From positions 1-29,819 of the IMG/VR virus record IMGVR_UViG_3300034152_000099: a stretch of 29,819 nucleotides of DNA; one strand, written 5' to 3'. Below the pieces are notes generated by a model. It had not been told where the DNA came from, ran no database searches, and saw nothing but the letters and a program-made list of their open reading frames with translations. This stretch comes from a virus. Position 1 is the stretch's first letter. Every line of letters starts with the position of its first letter. Made by a program: the position numbers and the translations under genes. Shown in pieces: positions 1 to 7,264 of this stretch.

Positions 1-180
1 GGAAGACATACAGAATTCGGTATTGCTCTTCTGAATTGTGCTGTTGTTATTTGCATCGGTGATGAAATGCAAAGTTCTAATCCTTTCGAACTTCTACCGA
101 AAGTTATGCACTACAAGGATGTGGAAGACTTCCTGAATAGAATCAGTATCCTGAAAGATTTTCTGAGACTTAGGAAATAA
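1..180 (+). CDS. C-terminal part of a nucleoside 2-deoxyribosyltransferase-like protein
   Basis: Frame 1 is open from the window edge to TAA at 178-180, giving 59 residues without a start. The segment begins GRHTEFGIAL, then has a hydrophobic strand (CAVVICIG), then NPFELLPKVMHY and a final helix containing VEDFL. This matches the end of nucleoside 2-deoxyribosyltransferase-like (Rossmann-type) proteins, where a G-R/G-H-x-E-F/L-G-I-A-L stretch carries the catalytic-region Glu and is followed by a short FxxLP loop. Such proteins cleave or transfer the N-glycosidic bond of nucleosides; many phage versions are uncharacterised. The next gene begins 2 bases after the stop, so it is probably in the same operon. 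Substrate cannot be told. Confidence 0.6.
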   Translation, partial: GRHTEFGIALLNCAVVICIGDEMQSSNPFELLPKVMHYKDVEDFLNRISILKDFLRLRK

Positions 181-182
181 TA

Positions 183-494
183 ATGAGAAAAGATAAGGCA
201 GAGAAGATCCAGCGTAAATCTCTAAAATGGTTTGCTGACAGGATGTTAGATAAACTTATGGAGAGATTAAGTAGAAATGACGGTGAACCTTTATTAGGAG
301 TACAAAAGGATCACAATGTTTATTTCTACTATAAAAGGATGATAGTAGAAACAAGAGAGCTACAGAAAGCTCTTAGTAAACACGATATTTATGATAGCAC
401 AATTTCTAAGCAAGCTGTTATCAGAGAATGTGCCGACGTAGCGAACTTTGTCGCTGCGATTGCAGAGATGATGAGAGAGGATGAAGATGAGTAA
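183..494 (+). CDS. MazG-like / all-alpha phage protein
   Basis: 103 residues, predicted mostly helical. The C-terminal part reads IRECADVANFVAAIAEM, which resembles the E-x-x-D helix of MazG-like all-alpha NTP pyrophosphohydrolases as seen in many short phage proteins with an ECADVANF-type motif. Those enzymes hydrolyse (d)NTPs to monophosphates with Mg2+. Only one metal-binding helix is clear here, so catalytic activity is uncertain. The tail is acidic (REDEDE). AGGA sits just upstream of the ATG. The next small gene begins inside its last codons (487). Confidence 0.5.
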   Translation: MRKDKAEKIQRKSLKWFADRMLDKLMERLSRNDGEPLLGVQKDHNVYFYYKRMIVETRELQKALSKHDIYDSTISKQAVIRECADVANFVAAIAEMMREDEDE

Positions 495-615
495 AATCAT
501 AGAAGGAGTAAAACGATTAACACGAAGAAAGAGTAAGCAGAGATCTTATCTCGTTAGTATTCCTAAGAGTATTAGTAGAAGATTCAGACGGATGCATGGA
601 GACTTTGAAAAATGA
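487..615 (+). CDS. Small basic protein, 42 aa
   Basis: ATG at 487 overlaps the end of the MazG-like gene by 8 bases, and its TGA (613-615) overlaps the next ATG (612) in an ATGA junction, a typical translationally coupled arrangement. The product is very basic and contains SYLVSIPKSISRRF followed by HGDFE. This looks like one half of an AbrB/SpoVT-type swapped-hairpin DNA-binding strand (VTIPKxIxxxLGLKxGD). That likeness is weak and the domain would be incomplete. No function is assigned. Confidence 0.55.
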   Translation: MSKIIEGVKRLTRRKSKQRSYLVSIPKSISRRFRRMHGDFEK

Positions 616-1247
616 AACAACCGAAACCCAGAACAACTCCCTTTATTTGGATATCTTGGCTGGCAAAGTTTATCGCAGGTGAAATTCAGTGCGACTATCA
701 ATGCTGGTTTAAGTCTCATTTTCAATATGAAAAACTTCCTAACGATTTCAATTTAATTAAATGGACTACCGATCATAATCAATTAGTTAGGAAGACCAGA
801 AAGAAACTCGAAAGCGATGGATATAAGGTTCTCATAGAAGATCAGAATTCCATTAAAGCTAAGTTTGTAGATGACGAAGCTGTCTTACAAGCTACAATAT
901 CTGCGAAGCCTGACATCGTCGCTTTTCGAGAAGATGAGAATCTAACCATTGATTGTAAAACTGGTAAGACTAAAAACAGTGACCAGATTCAAGTTTTACT
1001 GTATATGAAGTATTTGCCTACTTTATATCCTAATAAGAAATATTGGGATGGAAGGGTTGTTTATCCAAGTAGGTCAGTTGCTGTTCCCAGTGCTATGATG
1101 GATGGATCTTTCAATCGCCTTGTAGAGGATTCAGTTAGAGAAATTCTTAGTCCTGAAGCACATAAAGCTCCCAGCTTGGCGGAATGCCGACGTTGCGATA
1201 TTTGTTCAGAATATTGCAAAGACCGTATAAATGAAGACCGAGACTAA
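612..1247 (+). CDS. Cas4-like PD-(D/E)XK exonuclease with Fe-S cluster cysteines
   Basis: 211 residues. The nuclease core is visible as KPDIVAF (Asp101), then LTIDCKTGK (Asp114, Lys116), then a Gln in SDQIQVLLYM (Gln126), the usual RecB/Cas4 motif order. A cysteine pair near the N terminus (C27, C31) and a C-terminal cluster C192-x2-C195-x2-C198-x3-C202 fit the iron-sulphur cluster that ties the ends of Cas4/AddB-type nucleases together. Phage Cas4-like proteins are single-strand DNA exonucleases used in recombination or DNA processing; there is no CRISPR locus here, so a CRISPR role is not implied. The ATGA overlap with the preceding gene and the nearby ligase suggest a repair/recombination cassette. 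Confidence 0.8.
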   Translation: MKQPKPRTTPFIWISWLAKFIAGEIQCDYQCWFKSHFQYEKLPNDFNLIKWTTDHNQLVRKTRKKLESDGYKVLIEDQNSIKAKFVDDEAVLQATISAKPDIVAFREDENLTIDCKTGKTKNSDQIQVLLYMKYLPTLYPNKKYWDGRVVYPSRSVAVPSAMMDGSFNRLVEDSVREILSPEAHKAPSLAECRRCDICSEYCKDRINEDRD

Positions 1248-1356
1248 TGAAAACTTAACTCTTAGTTCTACGCATGATAATATAAGAAAGCAGCGAAAGC
1301 AGATTATTACTTCATGCGTAGATAAAGAATTAAGGGTTATCATAGTGGTAAGATGA
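1231..1356 (+). CDS. Possible small ORF, 41 aa
   Basis: ATG at 1231 lies inside the end of the nuclease gene; TGA at 1354-1356 overlaps the next ATG at 1353. The overlaps at both ends are what a real coupled gene would show, but the sequence (start MKTETNENLTLSS) has no recognisable domain. Most of its length is taken up by the inverted repeat at 1268-1321, so this stretch may instead be a spacer or structured RNA. Confidence 0.35.
   Translation: MKTETNENLTLSSTHDNIRKQRKQIITSCVDKELRVIIVVR
1268..1321. repeat. Perfect 10-bp inverted repeat, 34-nt spacer
   Basis: CTACGCATGA at 1268-1277 is the exact reverse complement of TCATGCGTAG at 1312-1321. Further AT pairs (TAATA against TATTA, with a small offset) can extend the stem inward, and the apex holds AGCGAAAGC. 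As RNA this is a long hairpin just ahead of the SLOG gene start (1353). As DNA it could be an operator for a dimeric protein. No T-run follows, so it is not a standard terminator. Confidence 0.55.
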
Positions 1357-1724
1357 TCATGAAAGTTGCTATTGTAGGAAGTAGAACTTTCATAAATTAC
1401 AACTTATTCACTAATACAATGGATAAGCTGTCAGACAGTGGTTTATTTGAAGTCACTGAGATCATAAGTGGCGGAGCAAAAGGAGTTGATACTTTAGCTG
1501 AACGATACGCTAATGAAAAAGGAATTCCCATCACTGTGATAAAACCAGATTGGGAATTACATGGAAAATCTGCTGGTATGATTCGTAATGGAGAGATTAT
1601 TCGTCAAACTGAGATGGTTGTAGCTTTTTGGGATGGAAAGAGTCGAGGAACAAGAAATACAATCGGTCGAGCTATGCAAGCTCAAATGACTTGTTTTATT
1701 ATCAATACTAATAGGTTATCATAA
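1353..1724 (+). CDS. SLOG-family (YspA / DUF2493-like) nucleotide-binding protein
   Basis: 123 residues. MKVAIVGSRTF is the first Rossmann strand and loop. IISGGAKGVDTLAERYA is the hallmark GGAxGxDxxA segment of DUF2493/SLOG proteins, and VVAFWDGKSRGT is the final strand with the WDGxSxGT loop. SLOG proteins bind or process nucleotides or nucleotide-derived ligands; single-domain phage copies are common and have no settled function. The start could be 1353 or the ATG at 1359 (MKVAIVG), which suits the family better. The stop overlaps the ligase start by one base (TAATG). Confidence 0.8.
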   Translation: MIMKVAIVGSRTFINYNLFTNTMDKLSDSGLFEVTEIISGGAKGVDTLAERYANEKGIPITVIKPDWELHGKSAGMIRNGEIIRQTEMVVAFWDGKSRGTRNTIGRAMQAQMTCFIINTNRLS

Positions 1725-2602
1725 TGGATGTAAAATTTCCTAAAATCAAAAATTTTCATAATCAACCTTTTTACTTCATACAACCGAAGTTCGACGGTCA
1801 TCTTACTAAAATCTTTAAAGGGGAGAAAGGACAAGTTCAGGTTCTCACTAAAAACAATAAAGATATTAGTGAGAAGATAATGAATATCCCCACTGTAGGA
1901 ATTCAGATCGCTGCTCTTCCCAATAAAACCATAGTATTCGGAGAACTTCATTGTCCAGGAATCAAAGCTACAAGTGTTCCTACATTATTAAATAATTCTG
2001 ATGAACGACTCGAACTCCCTGTATTCGCAGTTCCTCTCTTCCACGGTATCGATTGTAGGAATGATGATCTTATTGATGTCATGAAATTAATTTCCAATTA
2101 TGGAGTAGTTGGAACAAAAACGTGGAGAGTCCTTGGAGTAGAACTTGATGTAGATCCTATTCGAGTATCTTACATAGCTACTGATAAGATGGAATGTCAC
2201 ACAGACATGCCAAGTCTTCTAAATGTAGCTGTAAAACTAAAACTTGAAGGATGGGTGTTAAAGCAAAATCACATGTCTGGATGGTTTAAGTTTAAACCTA
2301 CAAAGACCGCTGATGTATTTGTGTTAAGCACTTGTAAATCTTTTGAGCCTACATATTATGGAGGTTTAAAGTCTATTCACGTAGGAGTGTTTAAAGGCTC
2401 TAAGGTTATTGATCTTGGCTATGTAGGAACTGGATTTGATCAAGAATTCAGAGAGACCGTTGATCAAGCAAGTCTTATCGATAGAGTTGCGGAGGTAGAA
2501 TATGATTCTTTAGCCGCCGATGGTAAGCTTCGCTTTCCTCGGTTTGTAAGATGGAGAGAAGATAAAGACAAGAAACAATGTACTTTTGACCAATTTGAAT
2601 AA
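1724..2602 (+). CDS. ATP-dependent DNA ligase
   Basis: 292 residues. Nucleotidyltransferase motif I is QPKFDGH, with Lys22 as the expected AMP-accepting residue. Motif III is VFGELHC (Glu75). Motif IV is LEGWVLK (Glu175) and motif V is GWFKFKP (Lys189, Lys191). The last ~95 residues look like the OB fold that clamps DNA (VAEVEYDSLAADGKLRFPRF). The length fits small phage ATP-dependent ligases with only the two core domains. It would seal 3'-OH/5'-phosphate nicks during replication or repair. Together with the Cas4-like nuclease upstream and the polynucleotide-kinase-like protein at 6758 it forms a plausible DNA end-repair set. Confidence 0.85.
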   Translation: MDVKFPKIKNFHNQPFYFIQPKFDGHLTKIFKGEKGQVQVLTKNNKDISEKIMNIPTVGIQIAALPNKTIVFGELHCPGIKATSVPTLLNNSDERLELPVFAVPLFHGIDCRNDDLIDVMKLISNYGVVGTKTWRVLGVELDVDPIRVSYIATDKMECHTDMPSLLNVAVKLKLEGWVLKQNHMSGWFKFKPTKTADVFVLSTCKSFEPTYYGGLKSIHVGVFKGSKVIDLGYVGTGFDQEFRETVDQASLIDRVAEVEYDSLAADGKLRFPRFVRWREDKDKKQCTFDQFE

Positions 2603-2618
2603 ACATAAAGGAACTGAA

Positions 2619-2981
2619 ATGATTGACAGTCGTTTAAGATTTGTTCTTACTTCCGAATGTACAAAAAGAGTTTACACTGTTACAGTTTTTGGAGAAACTT
2701 CTAAAGAGAATTTCATAGCTAACAAAGGATTTATTCTTGACGAACCAGCTATTCTCCAACTCTTAGAAAAGATACAAATAAAATTAATTGACGGACGATT
2801 CAGTCTCACAGTCGAAGATAAAGCCTGTAGCTATGTTGGAATATCTCTCTGGCTCTGTGAAAAGATAAAGAACGGATGTGCTATAATCGTAGAAGACGAT
2901 CTTGGTAATGCCGGTCGTTTTGTCAAGGATGAGTATTTAGAAAGAATCGAACCTTTTGGAGATTTCAGTAATGAAGTCTAA
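2619..2981 (+). CDS. Conserved-type phage protein of unknown function, 120 aa
   Basis: The ATG at 2619 is chosen because AAAGGA lies at 2607-2612, 6 bases upstream; an in-frame TTG at 2586 has no SD and would overlap the ligase. The product starts MIDSRLRFVLTSECTKRVY and alternates beta-strand-like stretches with an acidic middle. No domain recognised. It overlaps the next gene by 11 bases. Confidence 0.6.
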   Translation: MIDSRLRFVLTSECTKRVYTVTVFGETSKENFIANKGFILDEPAILQLLEKIQIKLIDGRFSLTVEDKACSYVGISLWLCEKIKNGCAIIVEDDLGNAGRFVKDEYLERIEPFGDFSNEV

Positions 2982-3333
2982 AGTTTTAGAAGCTAATCAA
3001 CTACAATGTGAAGTCTGTGATAAGATAGGAATTACCGGGGAAGATATTCATGTAGCTTGTGTTCCCGGAGTTCCTTACTCCGCTGCTTATTGTATTGAGT
3101 GTTTACAAGCAGATGCTCATCCTTGGGGAATTCTCATAGCGAATACAGCGTGTTGTGATGGTCTTCATAATACAGCCGATTGGTGGAAGTGGATGGTCAC
3201 AGACACTTGTGATCATCTCGACAGGTCTCTTGATGAATTCATTGAATCAGTAGAAATTTCAATGAAGGCTATCGAAGAAGATATGAAACGGAGATTTGAA
3301 AAGCAAAGTAAGCTCAATATCGAGGAATCATAA
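2971..3333 (+). CDS. Cys-rich probable zinc-binding protein, 120 aa
   Basis: ATG at 2971 is preceded by GGAG at 2958-2961. A CEVC pair near residue 13 and CIEC near residue 44 form a likely four-Cys zinc knuckle, followed by an ACC and a Trp-rich segment (ADWWKWM), then a charged C-terminal helix with EEDMKRRFEKQ. Probably a small zinc-binding phage protein; no function assigned. Its stop overlaps the next start (TAATG at 3331-3335). Confidence 0.6.
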   Translation: MKSKVLEANQLQCEVCDKIGITGEDIHVACVPGVPYSAAYCIECLQADAHPWGILIANTACCDGLHNTADWWKWMVTDTCDHLDRSLDEFIESVEISMKAIEEDMKRRFEKQSKLNIEES

Positions 3334-3602
3334 TGAAAGCAAGAATGAAAGATAATCCTGAATTAGTATTCACTACCGGAAAATTCAATACTCACGCTGT
3401 TGGTGAAGTTATTGGATACAGTGATTCTTTTGGAGCTGATTTATTTTTCATTAAGAATCTTGACGTTCAACTGTCTTCTGGAGAATGGAAAGATATGGGT
3501 CAAGCTTTTAAAGATCATGATATTATATGTGACAACTATAATACATGTTTCTTCGAACCTAAGAACGAAGAAGACCGTAAACGCGGTTTTACTTTACATT
3601 GA
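3333..3602 (+). CDS. Hypothetical protein, 89 aa
   Basis: Starts in a TAATG junction with the gene before it. It begins MKARMKDNPELVFTTGKF, is hydrophilic, and ends with a basic/acidic tail. The opening resembles small phage beta-barrel proteins that start MKARVKxTGE, but no domain is certain. A second frame open across the same bases (3400-3618) is a shadow. Confidence 0.55.
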   Translation: MKARMKDNPELVFTTGKFNTHAVGEVIGYSDSFGADLFFIKNLDVQLSSGEWKDMGQAFKDHDIICDNYNTCFFEPKNEEDRKRGFTLH

Positions 3603-3610
3603 GGTGAACG

Positions 3611-3776
3611 ATGAGTGACTGTATTTCAGCCGGGAAAGCTTTTGAAGCTGCGATGGAAGAAATGAAAACAAAGTGTCCAAAAGCTACAGATAAAAGTAAA
3701 AAAGCATAAATGGAAAGATGCTGGATGCTTCATAAAGCAATGTAGTCTTTGTAAGAAAGTCGTTTATACGAAGTAG
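3611..3776 (+). pseudogene. Small zinc-ribbon gene broken by a +1 frame shift
   Basis: ATG at 3611, with GAGGTG upstream, gives a 32-residue ORF ending TDKSKKA at TAA 3707-3709. In the +1 frame, starting at 3705, the DNA continues HKWKDAGCFIKQCSLCKK to TAG at 3774-3776. HKWK followed by CxxC is the classic form of tiny phage zinc ribbons. Removing one A from the AAAAAA run at 3698-3703 would join the two parts into a ~54-aa protein (SKK-HKWK). Either a real frameshift mutation, programmed slippage, or a homopolymer sequencing error. Confidence 0.55.
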
Positions 3777-3783
3777 GTGAGCC

Positions 3784-4293
3784 ATGAAATCCAAAGTATT
3801 TAATATTCTAATTTCTATCTGCACTATTCTTGTAGCTATTTGCTACTTAATAGGATTCTTATTTCTATATATGAAAATCTTTCCATTATGTTTTATGTAT
3901 GGAATTTTAGGATCAATAGGAGTTGTAAAACTTCGTTCTTGGTGGTGTGAAACTGGAGGCTTTGACAAGTATTTTAGTGAAGAATGTTTGTTTCATAATT
4001 GGTGGCTTATTCCTAAAGTAGCAGGAATAGATAGACGATATGGACGCAGATATAATCCATTCATAGACCGAAAACATGAGATCCGTAGATATTGTAGAGA
4101 ATGTGGAAAACAACAAGAATACAATGCTTATAGATGTCAATGGATTACTGTTTGGCATTTCAGATTAGACGGGAGTGGAGAAATATTATCTGCGATAAAT
4201 TGGTTAACGAAACTTTCTATACCATTACAAGATAAATATGCCAGATTAACATTAGAAAATTTGGTGAAAGAATACCGGAGGGAGAATGTCTAA
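3784..4293 (+). CDS. Membrane protein with cytoplasmic zinc-ribbon segment, 169 aa
   Basis: Two hydrophobic segments lie at the N terminus (about residues 7-28 and 33-50). The rest is soluble and contains ECLFHNWW and RRYCRECGKQQEY. This C-H-W...C-x2-C pattern echoes the HKW/CxxCGK zinc ribbon of the broken gene just upstream, so the two may be relatives. Function unknown; the membrane anchor suggests an action at the inner face of the cell membrane. GTGAGCC upstream is a weak SD. Confidence 0.55.
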   Translation: MKSKVFNILISICTILVAICYLIGFLFLYMKIFPLCFMYGILGSIGVVKLRSWWCETGGFDKYFSEECLFHNWWLIPKVAGIDRRYGRRYNPFIDRKHEIRRYCRECGKQQEYNAYRCQWITVWHFRLDGSGEILSAINWLTKLSIPLQDKYARLTLENLVKEYRRENV

Positions 4294-4509
4294 TATAAAA
4301 TTAGAACTAACATTAGATGAAGCTATGAATCTGGTTGCAGCATTTTCACCAGATAGTACGAATAAAGAATTATTTAAAGAAAAGGTGAAGAGGTTGTTAA
4401 GAAAATAGCTGATCAAGTAGACGCTACTATTGAAGGAATGGATAACGAAATGAATAAGGCTGGAGATGTAGAAATACGGCTAAATATGGACTCCCCAGTG
4501 CCTCTGTAA
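4286..4509 (+). pseudogene. Small helical protein gene with a -1 frame break
   Basis: ATG at 4286 overlaps the previous gene by 8 bases and gives 40 residues (MSNIKLELTLDEAMNLVA...) ending at TAG 4406-4408. From about 4388 the -1 frame stays open to TAA 4507-4509 and reads GEEVVKKIADQVDATIEGM, a natural helical continuation. Adding one A to the AAAA run near 4381 would give EKGEEVVKK and a ~74-residue protein. Disrupted gene, sequence error or frameshifted product; not distinguishable here. The 64 bases after it up to 4574 hold nothing I can recognise. Confidence 0.45.
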
Positions 4510-4573
4510 GCGACAAACGACTCAAAATCAGTGTTATTACACTAAAAACAAGGGTAAAATAGAGGAGATTAAT

Positions 4574-4756
4574 ATGGGACTCATAAGGCTTGGAACTGGT
4601 ATTATCGTAGGATTCGTCATTACTTCATGCTTAATAGCTTTATGTATGCACCGAATCGCTATGGTTTTAACCTTAGTCTATCAGACTCCATTAATCGCAG
4701 CGATTATATTTCTCATCATAGGAATAAGGATGGAAAACAATGCCCGATCAAGCTAA
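4574..4756 (+). CDS. Small double-spanning membrane protein, 60 aa
   Basis: Two hydrophobic helices separated by a short polar turn (MHR), with a basic/polar tail (RMENNARSS). GAGGAG precedes the ATG by about 8 bases. Size and topology fit small holins but equally many small phage membrane proteins; there is no lysin next to it, so I do not call a holin. Confidence 0.55.
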   Translation: MGLIRLGTGIIVGFVITSCLIALCMHRIAMVLTLVYQTPLIAAIIFLIIGIRMENNARSS

Positions 4757-4964
4757 TAAACAAGCGGCATTCAAAGTAATTTACACTTGTGATCGTTGTA
4801 GATTTAACTATTAAGAAACGATATAGCCTACTCGGGATGACTTAAAACTTTGTCCGATTCCTAAGATAGTTATCTGTCCTGAATATGGCAGTGCTCTTTC
4901 AGGTGTAAGAAGACTCGGCAAAATGGAAAAGTTTACTTCTATTCTCGATGTCAACAAACTTTAG
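4740..4964 (+). pseudogene. Zinc-ribbon gene with in-frame TAA and TAG and a lost cysteine
   Basis: ATG at 4740 overlaps the preceding gene. One frame reads through two stops: MPDQANKQAAFKVIYTCDRC, then RFNY, TAA (4812-4814), ETI, TAG (4824-4826), then PTRDDLKLCP, VICPEYGSAL and a tail to TAG 4962-4964. The layout (CxxC, an acidic stretch, LKLCP, ICPxCG) is that of a small phage two-knuckle zinc ribbon, but the last CxxC has become CPEY. Two stops plus a missing ligand indicate decay rather than recoding. Only the first 24 residues would be made. Confidence 0.55.
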
Positions 4965-6381
4965 ACCCTCTGATTTGAAAGGTAGGCAGATGCAAGAAGA
5001 GAACATACTGTGGGTACGAAACTACAGAGTAAGCTTTGTAGAAAAGGTTCTTAAGGATTTAGATAAAGGATTATCTCAGACTCAAATTCACAAGAAACAT
5101 AAAGTCCCTCGTCCTACTGTTCGATACTGGAAAGCTCATCAGGATGCTGGCGGAATTTTCTTACCTGAGAGTGAGAAGAAGCACTACTCAGAACAGCAAA
5201 AAGTGTATGCTAAGACGGAAGTAGAAGATGATTCCGCTCAGAATAGAAGAATCATCACTACTCGTTCTCTCGGTGTAAAAACATTAGAAGGAGCCTTAAG
5301 AGCGGCGAAAGTCGATCGCCGAGTGTGGGAAGTCGATCGACATGTCATAAATTTCTGGGAAGTAACAACTAAGTTAAAGAAGTTTAATAAAAAAGGAATC
5401 CGCGTCTCCGACCAACCTCACACTTACACAAACTATCAAGTGAAAGTCTGGTTGAAGAGAAAGAAACCTGAGCTTCTTGCTATGGAAGATATCTTAGCGG
5501 AAATAAAACGAACCAAGATTATCCAACCAAAGATAAAGAGAATTCCTCTCAAGAAGATGAAACATCGACGAACTCTGGAAGTGTCTATCATGGATCCTCA
5601 TCTTGGTCTCAGTTGTTATAAGCCAGGAGCCGACAATCCGTGGTCCATTGATAGATGTGAATCAATGGTAATGACCATGATCGATCGCTTAATTGATTTG
5701 AACAAAGTCTATGGCCCTTATGAAAGAATTCTTTTCCCGTTCGGTAATGATTTCCTTCATGCTGACACTGTCTTCCATACTACAACAGAAGGAACAAAAC
5801 AACCGGAGATGGAATCTTGGCAATACGTTTACATGAGAGCAGAGAAACTTGGAATCGCCATGATTAACCGGCTCCGTGAAGTTGCTCCGGTTCATGTTGT
5901 ATCAGTGATGGGGAATCATGCAAGACAAAGTGAATTCGCATTAGGAAGGACTCTTAATGCTTACTTCCATACTTATAATGACGTTACTTGTGATGTTGAT
6001 TCAAGTCCCTATAAGTTTTATCCTTATGGAGTCTGTCTTGTAGGGTTTGAACATGGTCATTCTATTAAACAAACAGTTCGCCTCGCTGCTTTAATGGCAA
6101 ACGAATGTCGTATTAATGGATGGCAAGAAGCAAGGTGGTGTGAATGGCATTTAGGTGATCAGCATCGCAAAGGAAGTGCTAAACCTGTTATGATGGAAGA
6201 GCAAGGAGTGTCTGTTGAATTCCTTCCCGGTTTAACTCCGCCGAATGAATGGCATAAAATTAAAAGTTTCAATTGGCAAAAGAGAGCCGGACTTGCGTTT
6301 GTGTGGGATAAGGTTCGTGGTCCCATTGCTCGTACGCAAATAAGTATCGACAACTACACTGGGGAAATTCTTGGTGGATAA
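4948..6381 (+). CDS. HTH plus calcineurin-like metallophosphoesterase
   Basis: 477 residues. Residues ~40-62 form a Hin/terminase-like helix-turn-helix (GLSQTQIHKKHKVPRPTVRYW). A basic linker follows, then a metallophosphoesterase core with DPH (216-218), FGNDF (GND 266-268), MGNH (321-324), EHGHS (HGH 369-371) and LGDQH (402-405), the metal-ligand set of SbcD/Mre11-type calcineurin phosphoesterases. Phages carry this HTH-phosphoesterase fusion widely; a DNA-processing role is likely but substrate and partner are unknown. The start lies within the decayed zinc-ribbon gene. Confidence 0.8.
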   Translation: MSTNFRPSDLKGRQMQEENILWVRNYRVSFVEKVLKDLDKGLSQTQIHKKHKVPRPTVRYWKAHQDAGGIFLPESEKKHYSEQQKVYAKTEVEDDSAQNRRIITTRSLGVKTLEGALRAAKVDRRVWEVDRHVINFWEVTTKLKKFNKKGIRVSDQPHTYTNYQVKVWLKRKKPELLAMEDILAEIKRTKIIQPKIKRIPLKKMKHRRTLEVSIMDPHLGLSCYKPGADNPWSIDRCESMVMTMIDRLIDLNKVYGPYERILFPFGNDFLHADTVFHTTTEGTKQPEMESWQYVYMRAEKLGIAMINRLREVAPVHVVSVMGNHARQSEFALGRTLNAYFHTYNDVTCDVDSSPYKFYPYGVCLVGFEHGHSIKQTVRLAALMANECRINGWQEARWCEWHLGDQHRKGSAKPVMMEEQGVSVEFLPGLTPPNEWHKIKSFNWQKRAGLAFVWDKVRGPIARTQISIDNYTGEILGG

Positions 6382-6469
6382 CTTTGGAATAAAATGGTGG
6401 GAAGTGTTAATCTGTGTAGGATTAGCACTTCTCATCTTAGTTTTTATAAGATGGTACATGTCACTATGA
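6374..6469 (+). CDS. Single-pass membrane peptide, 31 aa (GTG start)
   Basis: GTG at 6374 overlaps the end of the phosphoesterase gene and has GGGGAAA 8 bases upstream. The product is VDNFGIKWWEVLICVGLALL followed by ILVFIRWYMSL: one clear transmembrane helix with aromatic/basic ends. Its TGA (6467-6469) overlaps the next ATG (6466) as ATGA, arguing that both small genes are real and coupled. Confidence 0.6.
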   Translation: MDNFGIKWWEVLICVGLALLILVFIRWYMSL

Positions 6470-6711
6470 GATTATCTCGAAGAGTAATGATACAAAACAC
6501 GATAAATGGTTCCTTTGAATTATTCGGTGGCTTGTTTGTTTTATTAAGTGTGATAAAGCTATTGAGAGATAAGAAGGTGAAAGGAGTAAGCTGGATTCAT
6601 GTTACTTACTTTACTTTCTGGGGATACTGGAATATCTACTATTATCCTTTCTTAAAACAATGGATATCATTTATCGGTGGTCTTAGCGTTGTTTTCGTAA
6701 ATACTGTTTAG
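6466..6711 (+). CDS. Three-helix membrane protein, 81 aa
   Basis: The start at 6466 is chosen for the ATGA overlap with the preceding peptide; an in-frame ATG at 6394 would lengthen it by 24 unlikely residues. Hydrophobic segments at about residues 14-28, 40-53 and 61-78 alternate with KLLRDKKVKGVSW and FWGYWNIYYYPFLKQW. This FGGLFxLL...RDKxVxGVSW...FWGxWNxxYYPxLxQW pattern is a recurrent phage membrane protein family of unknown role with a faint PQ-loop look. Confidence 0.65.
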   Translation: MRLSRRVMIQNTINGSFELFGGLFVLLSVIKLLRDKKVKGVSWIHVTYFTFWGYWNIYYYPFLKQWISFIGGLSVVFVNTV

Positions 6712-6757
6712 CTTATTCTCATAGTATATATATATATTATCTTAAGAAAGAAAAGAA

Positions 6758-7264
6758 ATGAGAACAGCATACGTTTTAACAGGGATCATCGCCTCTGGGA
6801 AAAGTACATGGGCGAAAGAAAATGTTGATTCTAACACTTTCATTGTCTGCAAAGATGATATACGTTGTATGATCTACGGTCACTACGAATTTGTAGATGG
6901 TGATGAATCGCTCGTTGATAAAGTTGCTAAAGATATCGTTGCTCGTCTTCTTGATGAAGGAGCAAACGTCATTATTGATTTTGGTTGGGATACTCTGAAA
7001 AGAGGAGGACGTGTACGACTATTTCAATGGTTAAAAGAAGTAGGAGCTACAATGGTCTACCAGAAATTCTTTGCAGCTATTGAAGGAGCAGTTGAAAGGA
7101 GACTACAGAATAATCACGGGAATATCAAAAGAAAAACATGGGAAGTCTTGGTACAAAGTATGATAATGGATTTAGAAATTCCTGAGCGTGAAGATAAACT
7201 TGAACATTTCCATGAATGGATAGATATCACAAAGAAAGATGAAGGAGAAAAAGATGCCGAGTGA
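6758..7264 (+). CDS. P-loop kinase, polynucleotide-kinase-like (AAA_33)
   Basis: 168 residues. LTGIIASGKSTWAK is a Walker A loop (Lys15), FIVCKDDIR a typical post-P-loop strand of the PseT-type kinase domain, and VIIDFG the Walker B strand. Two Arg in VERRLQNNH may form the lid. This is the N-terminal kinase domain of T4 polynucleotide-kinase-type proteins without the phosphatase domain; it would phosphorylate 5' ends of nucleic acid or a small molecule. Its presence with a ligase supports end repair, but substrate is inferred. The next gene starts inside its C-terminal codons (7254). An AT alternating tract (about 6724-6740) precedes it. Confidence 0.75.
   Translation: MRTAYVLTGIIASGKSTWAKENVDSNTFIVCKDDIRCMIYGHYEFVDGDESLVDKVAKDIVARLLDEGANVIIDFGWDTLKRGGRVRLFQWLKEVGATMVYQKFFAAIEGAVERRLQNNHGNIKRKTWEVLVQSMIMDLEIPEREDKLEHFHEWIDITKKDEGEKDAE

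Noticed and set aside
612-1247. Cas4-like gene as part of a CRISPR-Cas locus
   Set aside because: No Cas1/Cas2 or repeat array in the window; the neighbours are phage repair genes.
4490-4570. A tRNA-Leu-like stretch (GACTCAAAATC)
   Set aside because: No matching acceptor or T-arm (GGTTCRANYCC) nearby; cloverleaf cannot be drawn.
6712-6757. Alternating AT tract before the kinase gene as a promoter
   Set aside because: TATATATA gives many -10 matches but no -35 at suitable spacing; evidence too weak.
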